Counted from the first letter of the stretch, positions 17,251 to 26,700 are shown. The stretch is 64,000 nt of DNA from Aliikangiella coralliicola (GCF_007004725.1 NZ_ML660161.1:1-64000); one strand, 5' to 3'. Notes: generated from the letters alone by a model not told the origin. Numbers and translations: made by a program.

Positions 17251-18426
17251 ATGAAAAAGCCACTCTATATTTTTTTACTTTGTTCTTTGTGTTTTATCTC
17301 AAATGTTGTGTTGGCTAATGATAAAGGAGAGATTGATACAAGAGAAATTTATTTAGTAAGACATGCAGAAAAACAGCCAAGTTCGGGCAAAGATCCTTCG
17401 CTAACCGAAACCGGAAAAAAGCGAGCACAACACCTGGCCGAACTATTAAAGTCGCGCTCAATTTCCGCTGTTTACTCAACCCAATACAAGCGTACACTTG
17501 AGACTGCGACTCCCCTTGCCAATCAGCTTAATCTTAAAGTTCAACACTATGATCCCAGAAAGCTTAAGGAGTTTGCGGAAGAAATAAAAAATGCTTCCGG
17601 TAATGTTTTGATTGTCGGTCATAGTAATACAACGCCATCGCTAGTTTTTCTTTTAGGGGGAGACCCACATGGCGACATTGACGACTCCTACTACGAGCGT
17701 TTATACCAGCTCAATTTTACCGGGAATAAAGTGGCTACTCAGTTGTTAAAAACCAAACCTCAGGTGAACAGAGCAAAGCCTGGAAAGATTCAGTTTAACC
17801 CTGAAAGGTTTTTTAACGGGCAATTGAAATATCGAATGAGTATGCGTGGAAAGCCGGTTGGCGAGTCGACTCACTATTTCAAAAGACAGGGCAATGATTT
17901 TCTGCTTCATGAAAAGACTGTGTTAAAAGATTTTAATATTGATGCAGATATTAATGTTGTTGTTGATGGGAAAACTTTTTCTCCAAAGAAAATGGAAATG
18001 AAAGGCTCTATGGGAGCGCCGGTTGATATTCAGCTTGCCTGGAGCGACCAGCAAGTTCGAGGTCACAGTCTAATGTCTCGCGCACAGTTTAAAACACAGG
18101 GAAAGATTAAGGTTGATAGAAAACTCTCTCCCAATGTGGTCGAACGAACTGCTTCTATTATGCTTGCGCATTTAGTTAAACTTGATAAGCAAAAAGCGTT
18201 CGCTGTTCAGTGGTACAACGGGTACGATAACACCACTCGTGACATTGAAATCAGCTATCAAGGCGAAGAGAAAGTAGTTGTTCCTGCGGGGACTTTCGAT
18301 ACCTATAAGATACGTTATCAAGGTGGTGCACCGTCGCAGCTTTTTTATATCGCGAAAGGAAAACAGCCTAAAGTGGTAAAAATAGAAGTGATTGCCAGCC
18401 CCTGGCTGTATGAGCTTATCGAGTAA
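17251..18426 (+). CDS. Histidine phosphatase fused to DUF3108-like domain
   Basis: 391 residues. The ATG at 17251 is chosen because it begins a clean signal peptide (MKKPLYIFLLCSLCFISNVV) after a GAGGG; a start 24 bp upstream would bury it. Residues ~30-165 are a phosphoglycerate-mutase-type histidine phosphatase with EIYLVRHAEK (nucleophile His), TQYKRTLETA and VGHSNTTP (second His). Residues ~185-390 resemble the beta-rich DUF3108 domain (GQLKYRMSMRGKPVGES, VVPAGTFDTYKIRY). Both halves would lie in the periplasm. The combination is unusual; substrate unknown. Confidence 0.75.
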   Translation: MKKPLYIFLLCSLCFISNVVLANDKGEIDTREIYLVRHAEKQPSSGKDPSLTETGKKRAQHLAELLKSRSISAVYSTQYKRTLETATPLANQLNLKVQHYDPRKLKEFAEEIKNASGNVLIVGHSNTTPSLVFLLGGDPHGDIDDSYYERLYQLNFTGNKVATQLLKTKPQVNRAKPGKIQFNPERFFNGQLKYRMSMRGKPVGESTHYFKRQGNDFLLHEKTVLKDFNIDADINVVVDGKTFSPKKMEMKGSMGAPVDIQLAWSDQQVRGHSLMSRAQFKTQGKIKVDRKLSPNVVERTASIMLAHLVKLDKQKAFAVQWYNGYDNTTRDIEISYQGEEKVVVPAGTFDTYKIRYQGGAPSQLFYIAKGKQPKVVKIEVIASPWLYELIE

Positions 18427-18461
18427 TTTATACCGGTTATTAGCTGTTCATAGATTAAATT

Positions 18462-18482
18462 CCCTCTCCTGGAAGGAGAGGG
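18462..18482. repeat. Palindromic CCCTCTCC repeat
   Basis: CCCTCTCC-TGGAA-GGAGAGGG is a perfect 8-bp stem, followed by CCAGGGAGAGG. This motif occurs as an interspersed palindrome in many gammaproteobacterial genomes. No T-run follows, so it is not a standard terminator; it lies between convergent genes. Confidence 0.6.
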
Positions 18483-18601
18483 CCAGGGAGAGGTTGAAGG
18501 TCTCAGAATATAGTTTATGTCTAAGAGATTTTAGGCTTCTTTTCACTATCCCCTAATCCCTAAAAATACCGTACCATCCAGAGATAGAGGGCTAACTGAA
18601 T

Positions 18602-19744
18602 TTATTCGACATCGGAGTTAGTGTTCGTTTGATTCGACTGCTGAAATTGTTTTGGTGTAACGCCGGTCCAGCGTTTAAAAGCGCGATTAAAAGCGCTTTG
18701 ATCGTTGAAACCAACAATACCACTAATATGACTAAGTGGTTGTTCCTTTTCATTGAGTAGTTTTATTGCGAGGGACATTCTTGCGTTATCAAGTAATTGT
18801 CGAAAGTTTTTATTTTCTTGCCTCAAATGGCGTTGCAGGGAGCGAGAAGTCGTATTAAGACTTTGTGCCACAGTTTCAATCGTGGCGTTCCCGGAAAAAA
18901 TCAAACCAGGCAGTAACGCAATAATTTTTTCTGAAATTGATGCCGCTCCCGCTGAGATTTCTTTTACCGCTAAATCGGCTTTCTCCTGTATTGCCTGACG
19001 AACTAAGGGCTCTGCCTGGCGTAGCGGCTGTTTAAAATAGTGTGACTGAATGCAAATGTAGTTTTCATGATCATTGAGAGTAACAGGACAACCAAAAAAT
19101 TCTTCATAGGGCGCAATTGAAACCGGCCGTGGAGATAGGTGAACTGAATTAAGTGATGCTTTCTCGCCGATAAACTTCCAGCCAAAACTTACCCACCCTG
19201 CCAGCACGCCGTCAATAACCTGGGTTGAACAGTTAAGGACACTCGGACGTGGCCGCCAGTAAATTTTAACTAATTCGTCGTGATGTTTTGAGTGGGGAAT
19301 AATTTCTGTTTCAAGTTTGCCTATCTCACTGACCAATACGCCGTATTGATTAACGGCTTGTGATGCTTGTTCCAGGGTCGCACTCGCCATCGCCAGATAA
19401 CCAAGCAAGTTGAACGACGCGATATCGATTTGTTGGCCAAATTTCAGGCCGAAACAGGGCTCATCGAGTTGCTTTCCAGCTGCCTCAAGTAATTCCTCAA
19501 ATAATGCGGCTTCGACCCGTTGATAGCTGTTTGTTGGTTTGTTCTGTTCAGATGGCAATTTTGTCGGAAAATGGTTGTCGGCGGATGAGTTTTTTTGAAT
19601 AACTCTCTCTGGCTGGAAAGCTTGTAACCAATCGTCCCTAAGCGATTTTTCTCTCACTAAATTTTTCGCAAAATCCAGCGCGCTTTGATAGTAACTAAGT
19701 GCAACTGTCGCCGATTTATCTGGAAGATTGGTTTGGGGTTCCAT
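18602..19744 (-). CDS. AraC-family regulator with arabinose-binding-like N-terminus
   Basis: 380 residues. The N-terminal part (to about 230) resembles the Arabinose_bd domain of the OruR/ArgR type (FGLKFGQQIDIASFNLLGYL). The C-terminal AraC HTH has IETVAQSLNTTSRSLQRHLR and GIVGFNDQSAFNRAFKRWTGVTPKQFQ, the typical second helix-turn-helix. It is transcribed away from the fatty acid hydroxylase gene at 20038, its most likely target; in related arrangements this regulator type often controls lipid or amino acid catabolism. The ligand is unknown. Confidence 0.88.
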   Translation of the reverse strand: MEPQTNLPDKSATVALSYYQSALDFAKNLVREKSLRDDWLQAFQPERVIQKNSSADNHFPTKLPSEQNKPTNSYQRVEAALFEELLEAAGKQLDEPCFGLKFGQQIDIASFNLLGYLAMASATLEQASQAVNQYGVLVSEIGKLETEIIPHSKHHDELVKIYWRPRPSVLNCSTQVIDGVLAGWVSFGWKFIGEKASLNSVHLSPRPVSIAPYEEFFGCPVTLNDHENYICIQSHYFKQPLRQAEPLVRQAIQEKADLAVKEISAGAASISEKIIALLPGLIFSGNATIETVAQSLNTTSRSLQRHLRQENKNFRQLLDNARMSLAIKLLNEKEQPLSHISGIVGFNDQSAFNRAFKRWTGVTPKQFQQSNQTNTNSDVE

Positions 19745-20037
19745 TAACTGGTTTGTCTGGTTAGTGAAGACTATTAATAAAATACTAACACAGCCAGTGA
19801 CTATAGCTGAATCAATATCAGAAAGCAGGAAGTGAGGATACCTGCCCCTGGTTGCTCTATCTCAACTTAATCTACCCAGAACTTGCAGACAACGAAATAG
19901 AGATTAATCTGGCGGATTGAGTTAAAAATTCGTCACTTAAAGACAATAAAAAAGGCATTTTGTTGGTTATGCTATTCCTAGTGTCGGTTTAAATTAAACG
20001 AAAAGTTTTCTCTTTCAAAATAGAGTTTGTCAAAATT

Positions 20038-20784
20038 ATGAATCCTAACAATCTTGAACAAAATCAGGCATTTCGGCGTAATTATCGAGAGACACAGATT
20101 AGTGCGAGTTACAAAGGCTGGCTGCATTTAAGTTTTACACTAACTTTTGCCATCGGTATCGTGATAATCGCTATTTCTCAACTGGAATCAGTGACTAGCT
20201 GGGAATATCTTACCATTCCGATAACATTTATTTATGCGAACCTGGTTGAATACTTTGTGCATAAAGGTCCCATGCACCGCCCCTTCAAAGGGCTGGATAT
20301 TATTTATAAAAGACATGCTACCCAACACCATATCTTTTTTACCGATCAATTTATGCGGTTTGACTCAACGCGCGATTTTAAAGCGGTATTATTTCCGCCA
20401 ATGTTAATTGCGTTTTTCCTGGTGTTTTTTGCGTTGCCCGCTGGCTTGCTGATCCGTTTGCTGTTTACCGCTAATATCTGTTATCTGTTTGTGGTGACGG
20501 CGTTTAGTTATTTTGCGCTTTATGAAATTCTGCATACAACTTATCACGTGCGCAGCGACTCCTGGATTTATCGGCTGCCTTTTCTAAAATCGCTAAGGCA
20601 ATTACACCAGGATCATCATCGGCTAGACTGTATGGCGCATAATAATTTTAATATTACCTTTCCAATTGGTGACTGGATATTTGGGACTTATTATCGTGGG
20701 CCTAAAGAGCCTGGGCTTAAAGAGGCTGAGCTTAAAGAGAATCGACAGACACAAAAAAGTCAGGCGGAGTTTAAATCTGGGTGA
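20038..20784 (+). CDS. Sterol desaturase / fatty acid hydroxylase family protein
   Basis: 248 residues with two or more membrane spans and the clustered histidines of the di-iron hydroxylase superfamily: EYFVHKGPMHRP, KRHATQHH, HTTYHVR and LHQDHHRL. Such enzymes hydroxylate or desaturate lipid chains using O2. C-terminal tail contains near-tandem GLKEAELKE repeats from a 15-bp DNA duplication. Divergent from the AraC regulator. Precise substrate not deducible. Confidence 0.85.
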   Translation: MNPNNLEQNQAFRRNYRETQISASYKGWLHLSFTLTFAIGIVIIAISQLESVTSWEYLTIPITFIYANLVEYFVHKGPMHRPFKGLDIIYKRHATQHHIFFTDQFMRFDSTRDFKAVLFPPMLIAFFLVFFALPAGLLIRLLFTANICYLFVVTAFSYFALYEILHTTYHVRSDSWIYRLPFLKSLRQLHQDHHRLDCMAHNNFNITFPIGDWIFGTYYRGPKEPGLKEAELKENRQTQKSQAEFKSG

Positions 20785-20808
20785 ATTTCAGGTGGGTTAA
20801 CTACTAAG

Positions 20809-20850
20809 CCAGACTAACTTTTAATCCAGACTAGCTCTTAATCCAGACAT
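20809..20850. repeat. 17-bp short tandem repeat
   Basis: CCAGACTAACTTTTAAT is followed by CCAGACTAGCTCTTAAT and then CCAGACAT, about 2.4 units. It covers the stop codon of the SUKH gene, so slippage could alter the C-terminus. Confidence 0.6.
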
Positions 20851-21232
20851 CTTCCGCCCACTCCCAGATATCTTCCCATTGCTCATCGCCAAACTCGCCG
20901 TGTTGCCAGGATAAAATATTTCCCTCCTGGTTAATACAGTAGTAACAATGATTCGTCTGACAAATAGGCATCAAATCTCTTGGCAGACCTTGGGCCCAGG
21001 CCTCGGCAGTCACTTCCGGCAAGTGAGTATGAGCGTGGGGATCGCACACCGTCACCGGTTCAATCGAACCACATACCAGATCACTTACATTTAACAGAAA
21101 GGTTTTAAGCGCGGCAGGTATTGGTAGCAACAACTGCTCTTCGATTTCGACCAGGTCGTCTTCATCGGGCAAATCCAGAGGAATTGTCTGGGTAATTGCG
21201 GCTTCTTTGAGTGCTTCGATAACTTCGTTCAT
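20831..21232 (-). CDS. SMI1/KNR4 (SUKH) family protein
   Basis: 133 residues. LVEIEEQLLLPIPAALKTFLL near residue 27 is the SUKH head, and the body ends with the tryptophan-rich WEDIWEWAEDVW. Unlike the RHS-linked SUKH gene at 1865, it stands in a housekeeping context without a toxin, and seems a stable chromosomal member of the family. Role unknown. Its 3' end overlaps a 17-bp tandem repeat. Confidence 0.8.
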   Translation of the reverse strand: MNEVIEALKEAAITQTIPLDLPDEDDLVEIEEQLLLPIPAALKTFLLNVSDLVCGSIEPVTVCDPHAHTHLPEVTAEAWAQGLPRDLMPICQTNHCYYCINQEGNILSWQHGEFGDEQWEDIWEWAEDVWIKS

Positions 21233-21467
21233 TGATTACCTGCTTTTTCTTGAATCGATTGCAAAATCACTACTTGATTTAGACTCGATAGCTAAATACG
21301 GCCTAAAGTTTACAGAGAATTTTGTTGAATTTGCAAACTATTGCAGTGCGATGCTTGAGAAAAATAAAACCACGAGATATGTTAGAAAATAATCAGAAAA
21401 GCGATTGCGTTCAGTGTGTTGTCGGACAGATCTATTGTCATACCTAAATAATTGAGAGGTGAACACA

Positions 21468-22664
21468 ATGAAAAAAACATCTGTTATCGTTAACTGGGTG
21501 CTTTGTGTTTGCGTAGCTGTCTGGTTGTCCGGGTGCGGTGGCGGTTCGTCGGGTGATCAAACACAGACGCCGCCGGTTGAGTACAAATATAGCCCGCCGC
21601 TGGACATAGGTGATGGGTGGCAGGTTGGAGATTTAGACCAGCTGAATATTGATCCGACGGCTTTAGAAATCTTAATCAAAAATATTCAAAATAAGTTTCC
21701 GGGTTATTTGTATATTGATTCGTTGGTCATTGCGCATAATGGTCAATTAGTACTCGAAGAGCAATTGAGAACTTCGTTGGATTTTGCTGACGGCTGGGCG
21801 AGTAATCAGGATATCGATTTACACGTGATCAATTCGGTGACAAAAAGTTATACCTCGGCATTGATTGGTATTGCTATCGACCAAAACCTTATTACGGGCG
21901 TTGACGTTCCCGTTCATGATTTTTTCCAACACAAACAACCGCTGGCCAACTGGAGTGAATCTAAAGCCTCAATTACTTTAGAGCATTGGCTAAATATGCA
22001 ATCGGGTTATAACTGGGATGAATGGAATGTCAGCTACCTGGATTCGACTAACCTCAACAGTCAGATGAATAATGCGCTTGATCCCATTCGTTTTTTGCTG
22101 GAGCGACCGATGGCGACTGAGCCGGGAACCACTTTCGCTTATTCAACCGGCATATCCTTTGGTATCGGTCGAATTTTGCAGTTGGCGAGTGGTATGAGTG
22201 TGGCTGATTTTTTAAGAGAACACTTGCTCATACCGCTTAACATCACCAAGTTCGATTATTGGAGTCTTGATAATCAATTACATACTGGAAGTGCACTCTA
22301 TCTGACCACTCGAGATATGGCTAAATTTGGCCAGTTATTTCTGGATGGCGGCGTCTGGAATGGGGCTCGAATTATTTCTGAAGACTGGGTGGCTCGGTCC
22401 ACCACGCAAAGAGTCAATTTAAATGAATCGGGATCTTTTGGTTATGGCTACCAGTGGTGGATGAATGAATATCATGTTGGGCAGCAAACTTTCAAAAGCT
22501 ATTCGGCGAACGGTTATGGCGGCCAGTATATTTTTGTTTTTCCAGAAATTGAGCTGGTTATTGCGATGACAGGCAGTGCCTATCTTGATGGGCAAACTTC
22601 AGGACGTGATATACGAGCCATTTTACAGCAGACTATTTTGCCCAGTTTTGTTAATGCTAACTAA
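21468..22664 (+). CDS. Beta-lactamase-like serine hydrolase lipoprotein
   Basis: 398 residues from the ATG at 21468, which follows GAGAGG by a normal distance; the in-frame GTG 9 bp earlier overlaps that site. Signal peptide with lipobox LSGC, so an anchored lipoprotein. The serine beta-lactamase/class C fold is shown by the catalytic SVTK (near residue 124, in NSVTKSY), YSTG in place of YxN and a C-terminal AxGYGGQ strand. Members act as esterases, D-aminopeptidases or penicillin-binding-like proteins; antibiotic resistance should not be assumed. Confidence 0.85.
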   Translation: MKKTSVIVNWVLCVCVAVWLSGCGGGSSGDQTQTPPVEYKYSPPLDIGDGWQVGDLDQLNIDPTALEILIKNIQNKFPGYLYIDSLVIAHNGQLVLEEQLRTSLDFADGWASNQDIDLHVINSVTKSYTSALIGIAIDQNLITGVDVPVHDFFQHKQPLANWSESKASITLEHWLNMQSGYNWDEWNVSYLDSTNLNSQMNNALDPIRFLLERPMATEPGTTFAYSTGISFGIGRILQLASGMSVADFLREHLLIPLNITKFDYWSLDNQLHTGSALYLTTRDMAKFGQLFLDGGVWNGARIISEDWVARSTTQRVNLNESGSFGYGYQWWMNEYHVGQQTFKSYSANGYGGQYIFVFPEIELVIAMTGSAYLDGQTSGRDIRAILQQTILPSFVNAN

Positions 22665-22746
22665 CCCCAGCTGTACTAGGGTGAATGAGCTGGTTAATTG
22701 AATAGATAGCACTGAGCAGAGTTTGTTGGCGCCTACTATCGCTATT

Positions 22747-23943
22747 TCACCCTTTTTCTAAGCTTTTGAGCTTAAGGGAAATCAAAGCGCAAGCACCAAT
22801 CATTATCGCTGATCCGGTAATACAGGCGATAAACCCGCACCATTGGTAGATCAGTCCAGAGAGTAAGGTTCCTACCAGACGCCCGGCAGCATTCGACATG
22901 TAATAAAAACCAACATCTAAAGAAACGTCGTCTTTGGTTGAATAAGCGAGCACCAAATAAGAATGTATAGCGGAATTGACTGCAAAAATGACCGCAAAAG
23001 ACAATAATCCGCCAATAATAACCACGGTCATATCAACGCCAAGCTTAGCGGCAATGATCATTAAGACTGGTGCAATCAATAAGATACCAACGGCTTTGGC
23101 TGCGGTCTGGCCATCTGGTGCGTGTTCTGGTTTTTTAAAACCCAAAGCTCTAGGAGTGGATGATTGAACCAATCCGTAAAGGATAACCCAGACTGCCATT
23201 AAAATGCCTACTTCGGCGTGAGTCCACAGAAGTGATGCCTGTAAAAATACTGGTAGTGCGACAACAAACCAGATATCTCTGGCACCAAAAAGAAAAAATC
23301 GTGCGGCTGATAAGCGATTAATCGACTCGCTTTTGGAAAATAAGTGCTTAATTTTCACTTTGTATTTTTGGGGCGCTAAATCGGCTGGTAGTAATAATGC
23401 ACAAACGATAAAAATTGCCACGAGACCGCCTGCCATACTAAGTAAAGCCGCCTGATAGCCCAGCCAGGATAATAGTAACCCGCCCAAAAAGAAGCCAACA
23501 CCTTTTAAGGTATTCTTTGAACCGGTTAAAATGGCGACCCATTTGAATAATTGGCCCTGGGTATCTTCAGGAACCAGTAATTTGAGGCTACTTTTGGCGC
23601 TCATTTTATTGAGATCTTTGGCTATCCCGGAAATCGCTTGAGCTGCCATAACGTAAGGAACCGAAAGGTAGTTTTCCAGACTGAGTAAATAGAGCGCAAG
23701 AATTTGTAAAATAAGGCCGGAAAAAAGCGTTTTGTTCAGGCCAAAGCGCGCAGCCAGCCAGCCGCCGAAAAGATTGGTGACAATGCCAAAAAATTCGTAA
23801 AAAAGAAAAAGAAATGCAATATCTAAAGCGGCGTAGCCTAGTTGATGAAAATACAAAACAACCAACATGCGCAGGGCACCGTCGGTGAGAGTAAATCCCC
23901 AATAGGCTGCGGTAACAGTCGCGTAGCTTTTTATGGCACTCAT
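22747..23943 (-). CDS. arsJ: ArsJ organoarsenical efflux permease
   Basis: 398 residues, about 12 TM helices of the MFS type. ArsJ features include the N-terminal AYWGFTLTDGALRMLVVLYF and the GIAKDLNKMSAKSSLK loop. It exports 1-arseno-3-phosphoglycerate, made when a dedicated glyceraldehyde-3-phosphate dehydrogenase uses arsenate in place of phosphate. That enzyme is encoded 71 bp upstream on the same strand. Together they give arsenate resistance without reduction. Confidence 0.9.
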   Translation of the reverse strand: MSAIKSYATVTAAYWGFTLTDGALRMLVVLYFHQLGYAALDIAFLFLFYEFFGIVTNLFGGWLAARFGLNKTLFSGLILQILALYLLSLENYLSVPYVMAAQAISGIAKDLNKMSAKSSLKLLVPEDTQGQLFKWVAILTGSKNTLKGVGFFLGGLLLSWLGYQAALLSMAGGLVAIFIVCALLLPADLAPQKYKVKIKHLFSKSESINRLSAARFFLFGARDIWFVVALPVFLQASLLWTHAEVGILMAVWVILYGLVQSSTPRALGFKKPEHAPDGQTAAKAVGILLIAPVLMIIAAKLGVDMTVVIIGGLLSFAVIFAVNSAIHSYLVLAYSTKDDVSLDVGFYYMSNAAGRLVGTLLSGLIYQWCGFIACITGSAIMIGACALISLKLKSLEKG

Positions 23944-23967
23944 TTTATTGTTGTCATTTTAGTTAAT

Positions 23968-23990
23968 GTGGCACTTAAGTAATATGCCAC
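23968..23990. repeat. Dyad in gapdh-arsJ gap
   Basis: GTGGCA and TGCCAC separated by 11 bp in the 71-bp gap between the two genes. It might be a small mRNA hairpin or an operator; nothing further supports either. Confidence 0.3.
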
Positions 23991-24014
23991 CTGGTGGTGA
24001 CATATTCAGAGTGA

Positions 24015-25028
24015 CTACTCTGCTATTTTTTCTGCGATCATCAAAGTTATGTCTTTCATTCGCTCAACGTAGTTGATTTCATTATCATACCAGGCGATGA
24101 CTTTAACCATGTCGCCCTGAGTGACCTGGGTTGATAAGGCATCAACAATACCTGAGCGTTTATCATCTTTATAATCAACCGATACCAGCGGCCGAGTTTC
24201 ATAACCGAGAATGGTATTCAGTTCATTTTTTGCAGCTTTTTCAAAAGCATCATTAACTTCTTCTACGGATGTTGTTCGACTGGTTTTAACAACCAGATCA
24301 ACAATTGATGCGTTAACGGTTGGCACTCGAACAGCCAGACCATTAAGCTTACCTTCCAGCTCTGGAAATATTTTCATAATCGCGGTAGTGGAACCGGATG
24401 AAGTCGGGATCAATGATTCACCACATGAACGAGCGCGGCGCAAATCTTTATGCGCGCTGTCGATAATCCGCTGTGTATTGGTGATATCGTGAATGGTGGT
24501 CATCGCGCCTTGTTCGATACCAAAATTTTCCAGTAATACTTTGATCACCGGTGCCAGACAATTGGTGGTGCAAGATGCTGCTGTCACCAGGTGGTTTTTT
24601 TCATGTTCGTAAAGCTGGTGATTAACGCCGTAAGCGATATTTAAGGTCCCTTCATCTTTAACCGGGCATGACACCAGAATTTTTTTCACACCTTGATTGA
24701 AAACCGGGTTAAACAGTGCGGTTTTTCGGTATTTACCACTACAGTCAACTAACAGATCCACCTTGTTCCAGTCGGTTTCACTCATATTGTCATGCTGGGT
24801 GTGTTTGACTCGTTTGTTGCCGATTAAAATTGAAGTGTCTTCAACGGTAATTTGTTCGGGCAAAAACTTCCCATGTACCGAATCAAATTCCAATAAGTGA
24901 GCACTGCATTCAATGGTACCCTCAGGTTCATTGATGTGGACGATTTCGATGCCAGGTGTATCCCAAAGTGTGCGAAAAAACAGTCGGCCCATACGACCAA
25001 AGCCATTGATTGCGACAGTTAAAGACAT
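24015..25028 (-). CDS. ArsJ-associated glyceraldehyde-3-phosphate dehydrogenase
   Basis: 337 residues from the ATG at 25028 (AAGGAA before it), giving the proper Rossmann start MSLTVAINGFGRMGR. The catalytic cysteine is in AASCTTNCLAP; NEPEGTIECSAHLLEFDSVHG is typical of the arsJ-linked branch (glycolytic GapA usually reads D in place of E after N). It forms 1-arseno-3-phosphoglycerate from G3P, arsenate and NAD+ for export by ArsJ downstream. No ArsR or ArsC gene is nearby. Confidence 0.9.
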   Translation of the reverse strand: MSLTVAINGFGRMGRLFFRTLWDTPGIEIVHINEPEGTIECSAHLLEFDSVHGKFLPEQITVEDTSILIGNKRVKHTQHDNMSETDWNKVDLLVDCSGKYRKTALFNPVFNQGVKKILVSCPVKDEGTLNIAYGVNHQLYEHEKNHLVTAASCTTNCLAPVIKVLLENFGIEQGAMTTIHDITNTQRIIDSAHKDLRRARSCGESLIPTSSGSTTAIMKIFPELEGKLNGLAVRVPTVNASIVDLVVKTSRTTSVEEVNDAFEKAAKNELNTILGYETRPLVSVDYKDDKRSGIVDALSTQVTQGDMVKVIAWYDNEINYVERMKDITLMIAEKIAE

Positions 25029-25091
25029 TGATGTTTTCCTTAGTGACAATTAATAAGTTACTGTGTGCGGGTAGAACTAAGCCGATAAATG

Positions 25092-25754
25092 TCAGTTCTT
25101 TGATTCGGTTTGCTGATTTAATGACGCTAATATTTCATCTTGATTAACAAAACCATACCAGACCTTAAGTTTGTTAATTAATTCTTCCAAACCTATTTTA
25201 TGGGTTGCTGAAAAGATCTGACTGGTTATTTTTTCTGATATTCTGGCAAGATGTTTATTAACCGAGAGCAAGGCTGTTTTGCGTGCGCCGGACTTTAATT
25301 TATCTGCTTTACTCAAAACGACATGTACTGGCAGGTCTGCACTAACCGCCCATTGAATCATTTGTTTATCGGTTTCTTTTAACGGGTGGCGAATATCCAT
25401 AAACACAACCAGAGCCTGTAAACAAAGCCGCTCTTGCAAATAGGTGCTGAGTGTCGTTTGCCATTGCTCCTTTATATCTTTTGAGACTTTGGCAAAACCA
25501 TAACCAGGTAAATCGGTAATACGGCTGTCATCATCCAACCGAAAAAGATTGATTAATTGAGTTCGTCCTGGGGTTTTACTGGTCTTTGCCAAGTTTTTTT
25601 GATCAGTAATAGCGTTTAAAGCCGTTGATTTTCCTGCGTTTGAGCGGCCAGCGAGAGCAACTTCCACTCCCTGATCAGGCGGCAGTTGAGACAGCTTGGC
25701 TGCGCCCATTAGATAACGAGCGACTCGAAACGGATTGTTGTTAGTATTCTTCAT
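25092..25754 (-). CDS. engB: Ribosome biogenesis GTPase EngB/YsxC
   Basis: 220 residues from the ATG at 25754 (a GTG 39 bp upstream extends without homology). GTPase motifs: G1 AGRSNAGKST (about residue 39), G3 DLPGYGFAKV, G4 LSKADKL. EngB is essential for assembly of the large ribosomal subunit. Divergent from cytochrome c4 and near a dsbA-like gene, an arrangement conserved in Pseudomonas and relatives. Confidence 0.96.
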   Translation of the reverse strand: MKNTNNNPFRVARYLMGAAKLSQLPPDQGVEVALAGRSNAGKSTALNAITDQKNLAKTSKTPGRTQLINLFRLDDDSRITDLPGYGFAKVSKDIKEQWQTTLSTYLQERLCLQALVVFMDIRHPLKETDKQMIQWAVSADLPVHVVLSKADKLKSGARKTALLSVNKHLARISEKITSQIFSATHKIGLEELINKLKVWYGFVNQDEILASLNQQTESKN

Positions 25755-26040
25755 GAGCTGTGGCTTTTTATATCTGGTTTGCCTATAATTCACGCATTCT
25801 GGCCAGATAGCAAAATGGTTAGCTGATAATCGAAATGATTAATAACTGCATTTGTTAATAATCGATTCAGTCGATGACCAAGGGTTAACAAGTATCTAGA
25901 GTATAAGTTTATCGACCCAAGGTTATCAATGCTACTGCTAATCAAGGATTATTGAAAATTCCGGGGTCAACTGAATAGAAAATATCCATTAATTGCTATC
26001 AGGCACGTTATAAGAGATCTCTATCATCAAAGGTATAATA

Positions 26041-26637
26041 ATGAATAGAACAATAGGCTTAGTATTGGCTGTCGTTTTTGCGGGAAGTGTTTCAGCTGGG
26101 GATGCCGCAAAGGGAAAAGAAAAATCGGTCACTTGCGCCAGTTGCCATGGTCCTGATGGAAATAGTCCCCTGGCGATCAATCCAAAATTAGCGGGACAAA
26201 GCGAAAAGTATCTGGTTAAGCAGTTGAAAGAGTTTAAGTCTGGTGCGCGCAAAAATGCGACTATGGCACCAATGGCTAGCATGCTGTCTGATGAAGACAT
26301 CGAGCATGTTGCAGCTTTTTATGCTTCGCAAAAGGTTCAGCATGCTGCGGTAAATGATGAATATATTCAATTAGGTCAGCGTTTGTATCGCGGTGGAGAT
26401 GCCGATAGAGATATTCCAGCCTGTATTGCTTGTCATGGTCCAAAAGGTCAAGGTATGCCTGCTGCTGGATTTCCGGCATTAGGTGGACAACACCCTGGAT
26501 ATACAAAAGCGCAGTTGTTAGCTTTCAGAGATGGTTCGCGCGACAACGATTTGAACAGTGTTATGCGTGATATTGTTGCTAAAATGAGCGATCAGCAAAT
26601 AGAAGCCTTATCCCAATATTTGGTCGGCCTACACTGA
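26041..26637 (+). CDS. Cytochrome c4
   Basis: 198 residues with a signal peptide (to about VSAGDA) and two class I haem domains: CASCHG near residue 38 and CIACHG near 130, with axial Met in MAPMAS and VMRDIVAKMS. Di-haem cytochrome c4 carries electrons from the bc1 complex to terminal oxidases in the periplasm. Followed by a strong terminator. Confidence 0.94.
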   Translation: MNRTIGLVLAVVFAGSVSAGDAAKGKEKSVTCASCHGPDGNSPLAINPKLAGQSEKYLVKQLKEFKSGARKNATMAPMASMLSDEDIEHVAAFYASQKVQHAAVNDEYIQLGQRLYRGGDADRDIPACIACHGPKGQGMPAAGFPALGGQHPGYTKAQLLAFRDGSRDNDLNSVMRDIVAKMSDQQIEALSQYLVGLH

Positions 26638-26670
26638 TTGGCTTAGACAACCGGCTTAGGCAAATATCCG

Positions 26671-26700
26671 AAGAAAAGCGACTTTTTGTCGCTTTTCTCA
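26671..26700 (+). terminator. Terminator after cytochrome c4
   Basis: Stem GAAAAGCGAC/GTCGCTTTTC of 10 bp with a TTTTT loop; the arm itself ends in TTTTC. Lies 33 bp after the c4 stop. Confidence 0.7.

Noticed and set aside
25794-26040. engB-c4 gap, considered as a Spot 42/ErsA-type small RNA gene because such RNAs sit beside engB in other species
   Set aside because: No terminator hairpin with T-run was found in the gap.
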